22,828 nucleotides of DNA from Protostelium mycophagum (taxonomy: Eukaryota > Evosea > Variosea > Protosteliida > Protosteliaceae). The DNA is taken from positions 1 to 22,828 of the forward strand of contig MZNV01000645.1 in assembly GCA_002081555.1 (NCBI GenBank), in the 5' to 3' direction. The translations under genes were made by a program, and so were the position numbers. The notes beneath the pieces were generated by a model. The model was not told the DNA's origin. It made no database searches and worked only from the letters and a program-made list of their open reading frames with translations. Of this stretch, positions 10,401 to 19,747 are shown in pieces. Position 1 is the first letter of the stretch, and each line of letters begins with the position of its first letter.

Positions 10401-13400
10401 GAATTTGAAGACAGACACGCACAGAAGAGTATCTTGGATCGTTGTAAACGAGATAGCCCCCTTCGGCCCCTCCTCCCTGGATTCTTCTGTCATTCTACAA
10501 TGCTGGGATGACGTCAAGGTACACCTTGAAATTTCACAGAAATTTCACGAACTGGTGGTGAAATATGACAGGCGTCACGTGCAGAAGACACTGTAGAAAT
10601 TCAACAGAAAATATTGAACGTGGTGCAATACTGCAAAGACATCCCCACACGCACACTCTCGACTGTGTGCTCGGAGCTCCTCAACAGAATTAAAAACTTT
10701 GATCTTCCCCCTTCCTTGATACAATCTTATGTGTACACGTTATCACAGATGTACAAGCAGAAGGGGGAGGGGGAGGGTCACAAAGAGATGAAACGACAGT
10801 TTGAGACCGTTTTATCGATATGCGACACGGAATTGTCAGGATACGTGTTGCCTCCTAGCGCGGGAATTGAGAGAGACATGTCAAATCAAGGGTGAAGAAA
10901 TTTCGGTGAAATTTCGAAATATTGACGATCTACAGCAATGTAGATACGGATAAAGTGATCAGGTATCTTTTCACCATGGGTGAAGTCGCACAGGCCAGCC
11001 ATATGGACGTCCCTTCTCGATTAATCACAGTTGTCCAGGCCATCATTTCACCCAACACAAAGGTGATCATTCGTCAGATCAGAGCTGTGTCGAATATTTC
11101 CGGCTTTCCCACAGACGCGTTAAGAACATATTGCAGCAGAGCCGCAATCAAAATGACACTTTTTTTCTGAGGATGATTTTTGCTTTCAAAAAGTTGGATG
11201 AAAAATGGTGCTTTCATCACGTGCGACCATCTACAACTCATCTCAATGTTATGCAGAAAGATTTTCTGAATAAAAACAGTTGACTTCTCCCTCCGGCCAC
11301 TCCATTGTGGTGCCAGGCTCCGTGAGAGGCGCGGCATTTGTTGCCATTGGAAAATTATGTCTGGAGAAAGAGTCCATGGCCAAGAGGATCATACCCGCAC
11401 TGGCCAAAGAAGTGGAGACGAGCGACAACCCCGTCATCAGAAACAACGCGATGGTCGTGATGTGTGACCTGTGCATCAAGTGAGATTTCCGTGAAAATCA
11501 GCAGAGTTGTAGACGGTCGACACTGTGGCATGGCTGCTAAAAATAGATCTCGACGCAATAACGAGAAGATTTAAAAACAAAGCCGCCAAAAAAATCCATC
11601 ACAAAGCAAATCCGACCTATATTAGCATACTGATATGTCGACAGATACACCGCACTCGTCGACAACTACATGGTTACCATAGCGATGTGCTTACGTGACA
11701 AGAACGAGCTCGTGAGGAAGCAGACGCTGATGTCCCTCACCAGACTTTTACAGGAAGATTTCGTGAAATGGAAGGGAACTTTCTTCTACCATTTCGTGGT
11801 ATCCATTGTCGACGATTCCGAGGACATAAGAGCCACGGGTAAGTTTCGCGTTGTAGTTTGACGTGTTCTGAGAAATTTCCAGCACAATTCTGCCTGATCT
11901 CTCTGCTGAAGGGGAAAAATCCGGGAATGTTCTCGAGTCATTTCTTGGAATTGATTTTCCACTTGAATAATTACAGACAACACCCCGTCTACAACCAATT
12001 CCACCAGACGGAAAAAGAGCGGGAAGTTTTCAGCCTCGGCGGCGAGAAGAACAGAGAGTACGTAAACGGAAATTTCATCGAAAATTCTGAGAAAAATACA
12101 GGAAGAGGATGGAGATCTACAGATTATTTTTGACAAACATGGACGAGACGCAAAGATTTCTGATCACCGCAAAGATGTGTACAGAGGTAAAAATTTAATT
12201 TTTTCTTTAAAATTGGAAAAAAGTTGCAAAAAAAGTTAAAGTGATTCAGATTCTGGCTGCGCTCACGGACGGAGTGTTGTCTTATGTCGACACACAAGAA
12301 GTACTTGTCGACACATTAGCTATTCTTAGCAGCAAAGAGATCAGAGTTCAAATCAAGTCCAAAGGTGAATTTTCGAAAAAATATATTCAAAAGAAATTCG
12401 AAAAAATAAATCGAAATAATAAAAAGATTGAAAAAAGTTTCGAAAAATTGGAAAAAATAAAAAATTTCCAAAAATTTCAGAAAAATAAAAAAACCAGGAA
12501 TAGCCGATAATGATGAAGAGGACCAAGTTCAAGCGGCAAGAGAAAAACTTTTATCCAAGGTGATCATCGAGTTTTCACCGAAATTCTCACGAGATTCCAG
12601 ATCATGAAGAAGAACGTTCTGGAGAACATAGTCCCCATTGTCATTGAAATGAAACGGTTCCTGGAAAAGCACCATTCACCACTGCTGCGCAACTTGATGC
12701 AATACATCGCAAATGTCACAAAAGATTTCAAAAATGAAATTGAGGGTAAGAATTTTTTCATTCTTTTTCAAAAATAAATTTTGTAAAAGTTCAATTTTTT
12801 TTGACGATCTACAACGGTGATTGAATATATCAGATATATTTGTGGCAGACAAACAACTCGCACAAGAGATTCAATACGACTTGAAGATGATGCAAGAGGC
12901 CGAGAAGAAGAAGACACTACAGCGCAGACCCTCCATAGGTGCAGCCTCCCCCGCTGTACAAAATGCACTGCAAGGGGGGAAGTCACCCCTTCCCACTACA
13001 CCGGGTCAAAATTTGGCGCGTTTTTCTGTTCCGAGAACGAAATCCATGACAACACCAGTAAGGGTGATGGAGAGCCCTTACCAAAAGCGTGAGTATTGAA
13101 TGTTAAACCCTAAACCCTGAAAAATATACAAAATCAATCGTGGTGCCCTGTCTACAACGGCTAATACATCTCAGCGAGGTCTACAGAGGCGGTGACACCT
13201 TCTTCCAAGAAATGGCAGATCGATCTACAACCCGTTCCTCTCGCCATGGACGTTGAAGAAGACCAAGAGAATGTTCAAAATTTCAACGCCAAAAAAGGCG
13301 CGAAACCTGCGGCGAAGAAGAATAGCAAAAAATTCGTCGTTGAAGACTCGGTAAGACTTGTACATTGAATATTTCCATGACATCATGACAGGAAGAAGAC

Positions 13401-13673
13401 ATCGCACCAAAGACCAAGACAAAGAAATCCCTTCTCGTTGTAGATAGTGAATCTGTAAGTATCATTTTGTACATTGAGTATTTCCATGACATCGTGACAG
13501 GAGGAGGAAGATATCGCACCAAAGAAAAAGGGCAAGAAGCCTGTCCAAGCCGTGGAGGACTCGGTAAGCCAGTTGTAGATGTGAAAATAATGACGTCATC
13601 ACAGGACAGTGACGTCATGACCCCGCCACGAAAGAAGCCCACGGGCAGAGCTCGCGTCACAAGAAAAAAATAA
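7415..13673 (+). CDS. NCAPD3: Condensin-2 complex subunit D3, 28 exons
   Basis: HEAT-repeat subunit of condensin II, which compacts and axially organises mitotic chromosomes in the nucleus. Exons: 7415-7696, 7740-7920, 7969-8060, 8103-8243, 8292-8386, 8433-8467, 8547-8739, 8798-8870, 9062-9187, 9230-9373, 9463-9613, 9691-9953, 10002-10106, 10318-10518, 10572-10891, 10936-11062, 11280-11479, 11645-11838, 11883-12057, 12102-12186, 12250-12364, 12498-12559, 12601-12745, 12834-13088, 13175-13350, 13392-13454, 13501-13563, 13605-13673: 1376 residues against 1498 in human, phases consistent throughout. The 9614-9690 intron ends are the least certain. Matching segments: LWPFLLEEDVSVKAFLVWL, DEKCSVRKSALQGL, DPALSIRKQAMESLTNL, RNNAMVVMCDLCIKYT, LVRKQTLMSLTRLLQEDFVKW, FNNYRQHPVYNQF-like FHLNNYRQH and VADKQLAQEIQYD. 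The basic/acidic C-terminal tail carries a duplicated 21-residue exon. An E2F site precedes the gene. Confidence 0.96.
9447..9462 (+). other. Fused branch-point/3' splice motif (NCAPD3 intron 10)
   Basis: TCTGACATGTTTGTAG ends the intron, followed by exon AT. The acceptor is fixed by NCAPD3 homology on both sides (RSSDK joined to IATVRAKA). Confidence 0.7.
10233..10249. repeat. GGCAAAGCC hairpin, copy 2 (perfect)
   Basis: TTGTGGCAAAGCCACAA is a perfect 7-bp stem with an AAA loop. It lies in the 211-nt NCAPD3 intron 10107-10317, one of the longest in the gene. Confidence 0.7.
13351..13604 (+). repeat. Tandem exon-plus-intron duplication in the NCAPD3 tail
   Basis: Two consecutive 63-nt exons (13392-13454, 13501-13563) encode related 21-residue units, each beginning E-E-(E)-D-I-A-P-K and ending with a V-x-D-S type sequence. 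The introns before them (13351-13391 and 13455-13500) share a 34-nt 3' portion with two differences by eye. The unit period is about 109 nt. Confidence 0.85.
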
Positions 13674-13783
13674 AATGTATTGAATTCACGTATTTATATC
13701 TCGTTGTAGACGCTCGAATTTGGCGGGAAATATCCTCGTGCCAAAAATGCCTCCATATGTCATGATATCCCAATAAAAATAAA
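13669..13783 (+). terminator. Poly(A) signals of NCAPD3
   Basis: AATAAA at 13669-13674 overlaps the TAA stop (13671-13673) and is probably too early to be used. Two more overlap-adjacent copies at 13772-13777 and 13778-13783 are better placed. Cleavage after the latter would put the transcript end inside the 3' coding exon of the opposite-strand gene (13792-13815). Confidence 0.55.
13719..13730 (+). promoter_or_regulatory. E2F-like sequence in the NCAPD3 3' UTR
   Basis: TTTGGCGGGAAA is a strong consensus match but lies between two convergent 3' ends. No promoter is evident here, so function is doubtful. Confidence 0.25.
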
Positions 13784-13791
13784 AGATGTCT

Positions 13792-14995
13792 CTACTCTTC
13801 TTCTTTCGGCTGTTCCTGTAAATATAAATTTATGTCTCAATACCGCTTGAAAAAATGTTGACGCGTTGTGGGAACAAATTTAGACCTTGTTATCCAAGTG
13901 TGCGACGGTCAAATTTGTTAACACAAAATAATGCCAATAATTGACAATATCAATTGAAAAAGTGAATTTTCATTTTTTAAAGAAGTATAAATTTTTGGAT
14001 TGTTGGTTGCTCTACTCACCTCTGTGTCAGAGGGCGGAGTTCTGGGGTAAGAGCTGGAACTACTGCCGGTCTCGTTGGTTTCTATTCTTAAAGGCTTTAT
14101 GGGTGTCAAGACAGACTCTCTTTGTTCTGTTTCTTTAGTATACGTGTACAGAGAATTTCGTTGTGAAGGGATGTATTCCTGTCTATCTTAGGAAACAATA
14201 TATTTGAAGTCAAATACCTCCATGGGCATATTGCTGAAACCGCCTTCATCGTCAGAACTGCCCTCAGAGCTGTGTGATATGATTCCCCGAGGAGTGGGGA
14301 GATAGCTTGAAGAAGTGACAGTACATTGCTCCTCTGTTGCAGCAGTTGCAGGAGCAGCCTCTTTCTCTACGATAATCTCTGGAATAAATTCGAAGTTGTC
14401 TTCCAAGATATCATTCAGTTTCAGAGGGTGGGTGGTGACGTTATGATACTCGAACTAAGATGATCAGATAGCACGACATCGATGGATGATACCTTTGGAG
14501 GGCTCATCGCTTTTGTGTGAAGTTCTGTTTCTTCATCTTGATCCTTCTTTCCACAACATGATGCCCCACATTTCTTCCAAAAGATGGCGATGATTAAGCC
14601 AATAATAACAAAAAGGACAAGAAGTGACAAAAGGAGAATGATGAGATAGGTATATGCTGTGTTGAATCGCTGCCCGTTCACTGATGATTATGATTTTGTG
14701 ATTACTCAAGAGACTTCTTTGGTTCATATGACTTACATGTGCATTGTCCCCAATAAAAATCGTCGCACACTACATTTGAGGTTGGTCCAAGAATTCCTCC
14801 TGAAACACAAATCTGTGTGGTGTTGTCCACAACATAATCTGCGTTTAATATGCACCATACGCAACTGATGGAAGAGCAATCCCCACAGTTAGTTGCAGAA
14901 CAACCTTTCACATTTTTAAGATGGGCGATCTTCTATGAATGCCAACCTGAAGCTATTGGGATTGCTAAAATAAAGGATAAGAATCTAAACTTCAT
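13792..14995 (-). CDS. Single-pass membrane protein with PSI-like Cys-rich ectodomain (PTTG1IP-like), 6 exons
   Basis: Predicted type I membrane protein. Exons on the minus strand: 14995-14947, 14904-14737, 14680-14493, 14454-14218, 14178-14020, 13815-13792, giving 274 residues. It begins with a signal peptide, MKFRFLSFILAIPIAS. A compact Cys-rich ectodomain follows (about 18-72), with spacing like C-x3-N-C-x2-C-x4-SCVWC and a later W-G-Q-C, the PSI pattern of PTTG1IP. A hydrophobic helix (about 84-108, TYLIILLLSLLVLF onward) is followed by a Cys-rich juxtamembrane KKCGASCCGKK, possibly palmitoylated. The cytosolic tail (about 110-274) is acidic and Ser/Thr/Pro-rich, with TPRG and YPRTPPSD segments suggestive of phosphorylation. 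Introns are 42, 56, 38, 39 and 204 nt. PTTG1IP assignment rests on domain layout and Cys/Trp spacing; the long tail differs from the human protein. An ATG at 15060 is in another frame. Confidence 0.75.
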
Positions 14996-15466
14996 CCTCT
15001 TGGTGCATCTGTGCCAAGCAGCTTGCTTTGGTCCGAATAATTTTCGGGTGGCTCTTTCATAAATTGTTTCCAAAATGTCACGTCTGTGACATGTCGCCAA
15101 AATTTGCGAACAATTATTACACCTTACGGCCAAATTTCAAGGGCAATTAGACTTCACGCCAAGCAAAGCTGACTGTGAGAAATTCCAAAATAGCTTGTTG
15201 TTATAATTAGTTCGGTGTACATCCCTGGTTATTACTCGAAACAAGGCACTGACGCTCCTTCATCAAGATCATGACCATCATCAAGTGGAGTGAGTTTTCA
15301 ACGGTCATTTGGTCAACCGGATGTACAAGATTGTGAGGCACATTTCTAACTTATTTTTTACGTCAGGATTTTTGATTTATGGCTGTTTTTTGGGAGTTTT
15401 CCCACATTATAAAAAGGATTCTCATCTAAAATCTTGATGTCTTCAACATGATCCCATCTTTATTCT
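14996..15466. other. Intergenic region upstream of the PSI-domain gene
   Basis: 471 nt between the start of the PSI-domain gene and the 3' end of the C2-gelsolin gene, both on minus. It contains a perfect hairpin at 15075-15092 (ATGTCAC, GTCT loop, GTGACAT) and the C2-gelsolin poly(A) signal. No coding segment was recognised. Confidence 0.55.
15459..15464 (-). terminator. Poly(A) signal of the C2-gelsolin gene
   Basis: AATAAA on minus begins 3 nt after the TAA stop at 15467-15469. Confidence 0.65.
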
Positions 15467-17853
15467 TTAGAAGCTAAACGCCTGCTTGAAATAATCACTC
15501 TCTCCTCCCTGAATCAGTCTGGTGACGGGCACACCCTCCCTCCTATAATCTTCTGCGTACTTCCGTCCATAAGGAACGGCGTTCTTCTTCTCTTGCGCGG
15601 AGGCTCCTTTACCCACCCAAACGAAGATCTCCACTCCGGCATCAAAGATAAATACGTCTTCGTCTTGGAGAAGTGCAGAGTTGTTGCTGGTGCCCGTGGA
15701 GACCAGGGTCAGCTTCAAATCTCCAGTCTCGTTGTCGGAGAGCCTGGGGTGTTGTTAGAGGGTGGCTCTGGTTGTTTGTCTTTGCGGCAAACGACTTTGA
15801 ATAGTCTTGATGTTTCACTCACTTGTAGAGCTTAGAAGCAGGTCGGTAAGCGGCGGCGACGACGTCATCTTCTCCTCCCTCTTCAGCGGTGGGAATGGGT
15901 CCCTTTCCTCCCAACAAATGCCAGAAAGCCTCAGTCTCCTCGCCTTCATCTACAACGGGTCAGAATCTTCCGCGAAATTTCGCAGACTGACCGATGGTGT
16001 GGGTCTTTGGCTTTCCGGTCCTCTCGTTGATGAATCCTCTCAGTACTTCTGATGCCTTTCTCCTCTCTGCTTGGTTACATTCCTTTCCGTTCCTGGAACA
16101 TGTTCAGTTGTAGATCGACGTTTTATTGTTTTTGGTGTGAAGAATTTTGAAAACCGGGACAACCCCGCGGCTACGTCACAGTACGTAAAACAAAGATATC
16201 TTGACGACTTTTCGGTGAAATTTCACGTACCATTGCCAGAGGTCCAGACCAGCGTCTAAAATAAAACAATCACCAGAGTTGAGGCCTTTGTATGTGAGAG
16301 GTGCTTGTACAACTCTAACTTCCTTCTTCCCCTTTATGTGCAACAATCTCGCCCCGTAGGCGCTCTTGTTTGACGCATTCCTGTGAAATTTCAGTGAAAT
16401 TTCGTGGAAATTTCGAGTATACTGACCATGCGGTGTCAACACCACCATCCATGTAGATGAGTGTGTTGTTGGGGAACAATTGAACAAAAGAAGGTGACTC
16501 CTTGTGCTGGTGTTGAGTGGACAGAGATGCTGTTCCACCGACTGCCGTCTCGAGCTGTGCTGCTTTACGGTGCAAAGCGTCGACCTGAAACACGTCATCC
16601 CACGTCATACTTCTTCCCAAAACAGCTCAATGTTTTGTGCCCTGCAGGTAAAACATTTTACGAAGACTCAACTAAATTTCGTACCTCATCGGGGGTGGAT
16701 TCCTTACCGATCCAGCAGTGGATGAAATTATTGTAGCTACCATCCTCTTGGTATTCAGTGTACAACACGAGGAAACTGTCTCCAGTAAAGAATGTTCTGT
16801 GAATTTTCAGATACATTTTCCCGCGCTTTTTCTCACCCGTGTTGGTTGGAGGGCCACTCTGCGACGGTGTTGTCTTCAATACGCCAGACCTGAATTTATT
16901 AATTGGGTATTATCGGGCGCCACAAAATTGTAAGCGCTTTGGCCAAGTTCATGAACAAAATATAGAAGGAAAATGTGGAGCGAAGCAACTGCGGCAGAGC
17001 CACAACACACAAAATGGTTCTACAAAATAAAGAGGCAAACCTGAAGAGATGAGGGAAGTCTGCCTGGCTGTATTTGATCAATTTTATGTGCAAAGAACAT
17101 GAGGCACCCACCTTTGCCTCTGGTGCTGGAGCTACATCGAAAAGTGACTCTCCACTCTTGAATCTCTCTGCAGGTTTGATGGAGATCAGTTTAGGTCTCT
17201 GAATGATGTCTCAGAATGGTCTGATCAAACGATGTGAATGTCTTACGTCGTTTGTCTTGAATTCGACACGAACATGGAGTCTGCCTCTGGCATTTTCTCC
17301 TTGTCTTCTGGGAGCGAGAGCGACCCATCTCTCGAGGAGGTCGTTGCAGAGGATGTCTATGGTGGGAATACTGTCGCAGATCAGACCATTTTGTTACAAA
17401 TACACCGTACCGGAAGAAACCAATTCTTTGATCATTTGTGGCGGATTCTACGACAATCAGTATTTTAGAGGGTGAGTGATGATGATATTCCAAAAGTTTC
17501 GCAGAATTTCAAAAGTCAGGAGACTTACCGAAGTCGTACACCTCGAATTTTAGCTGATGATCAGGGCTCATCTTGATGTTGTCCCCTGAAAGGATTGAGT
17601 CGATTAGAAGAAATTATGACCACGCACATCTCATATCATGATTCCACTGTGGGTCGGCCTTGTTCTTAGCGATCTTGGTCTTCTTCATAGCGCCTACACC
17701 GACTCTGACGTACGGGTTCACTTTGAATCCTCCATCCACCACATAAAGACTTTCTCCTTCAATCACAGAGACCAAGAGATCACCAGACATCTCCTTTTGG
17801 AAAGGCTTACGATTTCCATTGTATTCTGGAGTTATTGATTGATAGAGGGCCAT
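15467..17853 (-). CDS. C2 domain plus three gelsolin repeats (severin-like actin-severing protein), 13 exons
   Basis: Probable calcium-regulated actin filament severing/capping protein with an added membrane-binding module. Exons on the minus strand: 17853-17628, 17585-17529, 17447-17411, 17370-17247, 17198-17112, 17067-17041, 16889-16837, 16796-16685, 16584-16427, 16380-16231, 16092-15992, 15949-15823, 15743-15467: 511 residues, all phases consistent. A C2 domain (about 25-148) runs from GDLLVSVIEGESLYVVDGG through NPYVRV, KADPQWNHDM and LKFEVYDF to RLHVRVEF. A 29-residue linker exon follows. Gelsolin repeats then read VWRIEDNTVAEWPSNQHG, FFTGDSFLVLYT, WIGKESTPDE (G1); ARLLHIKGKK, LNSGDCFILDAGLDLWQW (G2); LKLTLVSTG, VFIFDAGVEIFVWVGKGAS, ending YFKQAF (G3). 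Three repeats match severin/fragmin size. The C2 calcium loops keep only part of the Asp set. Start chosen as the ATG giving MALYQSITPEYNG. Introns are 40 to 151 nt. Confidence 0.88.
15950..15964 (-). other. Fused branch-point/3' splice motif (C2-gelsolin gene)
   Basis: TCTGACCCGTTGTAG ends a 42-nt intron, followed by exon AT. The acceptor is fixed by the gelsolin G2-to-G3 reading frame. Confidence 0.75.
16381..16426 (-). repeat. Intron built largely from GAAATTTC palindromes
   Basis: A 46-nt intron of the C2-gelsolin gene with three GAAATTTC copies spaced 11 to 12 nt apart, leaving little else between donor and acceptor. Paired copies also occur at about 10527-10546 and 10899-10916. Confidence 0.7.
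16987..17005. repeat. GGCAAAGCC-like hairpin, copy 3
   Basis: AACTGCGGCAGAGCCACAA, a variant with an AGA loop, in the 151-nt C2-gelsolin intron 16890-17040. Confidence 0.5.
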
Positions 17854-18126
17854 TCCGATGTAAAAAGTGGTGGCCGGAAAACTTGAAGCTTTGCCATGGT
17901 TACCAAAGATTCCCAAAAATTGTAACGGTTCACATGAATCTGCGTTAACTACCGCTAAAGAAATCTCGGTAATGAAACGAGAAGTAGACCAAAAAGAAAT
18001 TTTCAAAATTCAAATTCTTCGATCTATTTTCTTGAGTTCTATCTACAACTTACAACTGGTCCTTCATCTATATTGACCCAGGCTTCGCGGCTGTTGCTCG
18101 TTAATTAAGCTGGTATAAGACGATAA

Positions 18127-19579
18127 CTACCGCACCTGAATTGCTCGATTGGTCGGCTTGGTATTCTGGCCGACTACAACGGTTCTTCCCGTAAAATTTT
18201 GGGGCTGACCTTGGTATTGCATGGTTTGACCTGGGTGTTGGGTGGCTTGACCTTGGTACATATTTGAGTTTTGCGAGGTTTGACCTCGGTATCCTTGGGC
18301 TTGACCAGATCTTCCTGATTGATTGGGGTTAAAATGAGATTGTACATTGTTACTATGTATAGCTCTTTGGATATGAGGTATAGAGTTCCTCAATCTACAA
18401 CGGTTTAATATCTCGTTGTAGAATGATGAATTACCCCTGGGGTGTTATTGTGTTGTACTCGTCATAAATCTCAGATTCTGACGGCTCTTCTTGTTGTGGC
18501 GGAATATTCAATGTCGCATTGGAATGAGAATTAGCGCTCTGAGAGATTGTGAATCTACAACGAGAGAGTTTCAAGAGAATGTAAAGAAAATTCGTGGAAA
18601 ATACCTGTGGTCGTGATGAAGGATGAGAAGAATGAGGGATGCTGTTTCGTAAACTTGAAGGCATGACATTATTATGTTGGATTGAATTTCTTCTACTTTC
18701 ATCTTGAGAAGGGGTGTCCAGGTTATTTTCCAACATCTACAACGAGTCAGATTTGATGATTTCAGACGGATGAAACCTCGAGGCTGTCGTCTTCTGATCC
18801 TGCGATCCTCTCATTTTGTTCAAAACTCTCATCAGCGACATTTTCGACTTCTACAACTCTGTAGAGATCAGATATGTAATGGGATGACATCATCACCTCT
18901 CTTCGTATGGAGATGAATGCGAATGCACTGAAGGTTGCGAATATATCGAGTTCTGCGAATGCGATCTGCTGGGGATGTATTGGGTGTGAGGTTGGGCAGG
19001 TTGTGAATTCATGACGTTCTTTTTGAAATTTGAATTCGGGCGATTTGCCGCCATATTCTGCTTTAATATGGATCTTGGTCCTTGTGATGTGCTCTGAAGA
19101 AGTATCAACATAATGCCCACTATTTGCTTCAGGTCTGCTGTTGAAAATACATCAAAGTGTATCTCGTGCTGGCTTTGCCATGAATTCACCAAAGATCTGC
19201 AAGATTGAAACCACAATTGAAAATACACAAGTAATGACAATATCTACTTGAGAGAAGGTTGGCTCCGGTGGTGGAGCCTCATAAATATATTTGTTGTGGC
19301 TCGGTGAAGGTCTTAGCATGACCAGATCAGAATTACTACCGGGTAAATTCACGAACAAATCTTCCATATTCTTGATCGTCTGAAGACATGTCTGAGTCTC
19401 ATCTACAACGCGCCACTCACCTGGTTTCTGCGAATTTCCAGCGAGAATTCCTCTTCTAGTGCGGTTATTTTTAGTTCGAATTCTTCGCGCATTTTATCTT
19501 GGAATAGAACTAACTCTCGGCATTTTCTGTCCAAATCATCGCCCCTCCGCTCAGCTGTGTCGATCCTCTGACGTGACAT
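18127..19579 (-). CDS. Q/N/S-rich protein with short N-terminal coiled coil, function unknown, 7 exons
   Basis: Not recognised. Exons on the minus strand: 19579-19421, 19379-19248, 19168-18897, 18858-18777, 18736-18605, 18538-18435, 18394-18127, giving 382 residues. Residues 1-53 are a charged helical/coiled-coil segment (DLDRKCRELVLFQDKMREEF and on). The remainder is low in hydrophobics and rich in Ser, Asn, Gln, Pro and His, with internal echoes: SLRNSIPHSSH and GLRNSIPHIQRAIH, SRRNSIQH, and a C-terminal run of Y/T-Q-x-GQ units (YRGQTSQN, YQGQATQ, YQGQPQN), prion-like in composition. RRNS/LRNS sites resemble basophilic kinase targets. Two acceptors are TTGTAG type. Alternatives: a 57-nt in-frame stretch inside exon 3 could be an intron; and a donor GTGCGG at the last CAG could join to an exon at 18042-18010 that ends IELKKIDRRI, replacing the final two residues. 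It starts 168 nt after the coiled-coil gene stop. Confidence 0.65.
18395..18409 (-). other. Fused branch-point/3' splice motif (Q/N/S-rich gene, intron 6)
   Basis: ATTAAACCGTTGTAG ends an exactly 40-nt intron, followed by exon AT. The same intron carries TCTACAACGAG near its middle. Confidence 0.65.
18737..18751 (-). other. Fused branch-point/3' splice motif (Q/N/S-rich gene, intron 4)
   Basis: TCTGACTCGTTGTAG ends an exactly 40-nt intron, followed by exon ATG. No other AG nearby keeps the frame. Confidence 0.65.
19171..19181. repeat. GGCAAAGCC palindrome, copy 4
   Basis: TGGCAAAGCCA (minus strand) at the 3' end of the intron 19169-19247; its last AG pair includes the proposed acceptor. Confidence 0.45.
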
Positions 19580-19672
19580 GTCAGATCTGACACATGACAG
19601 ATTGATCCACAGATGTGTGGAGCTATAGATCGATCTACACTCCGATATGGCGTGAAGAGAATCCAATTTGTG

Positions 19673-19690
19673 GTGTGGCAAAGCCGCAAC
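19673..19690. repeat. GGCAAAGCC hairpin, copy 5
   Basis: GTGTGGCAAAGCCGCAAC in the 168-nt gap between the coiled-coil gene and the Q/N/S-rich gene. Confidence 0.55.
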
Positions 19691-19716
19691 AATAAAAATA
19701 ATTTATTTTTATAGTT

Positions 19717-19722
19717 TTTATT
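19717..19722 (-). terminator. Poly(A) signal of the coiled-coil gene
   Basis: AATAAA on minus, 26 nt after the TAA stop. It supports ending that gene here rather than splicing on into the next exons, for which no phase-consistent acceptor was found. Confidence 0.6.
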
Positions 19723-19747
19723 TGAGGATCTGCTATGAAAATTTGAT

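Noticed and set aside
8387-13604. CRE-like TGACGTCA words in several NCAPD3 introns and gaps
   Set aside because: They occur mostly far from promoters and overlap common intron-end wording (TGACATCA..GACAG). No regulatory layout is evident.
19403-19420. Using GTTGTAG inside 19380-19420 as an acceptor
   Set aside because: It would make an intron of about 18 nt and shift the frame to an early stop. The TTCAG acceptor giving 41 nt keeps the frame.
19580-19747. Joining the coiled-coil gene and the Q/N/S-rich gene into one gene
   Set aside because: No acceptor of the right phase and normal type was found, a stop codon follows directly, and AATAAA lies 26 nt after it.
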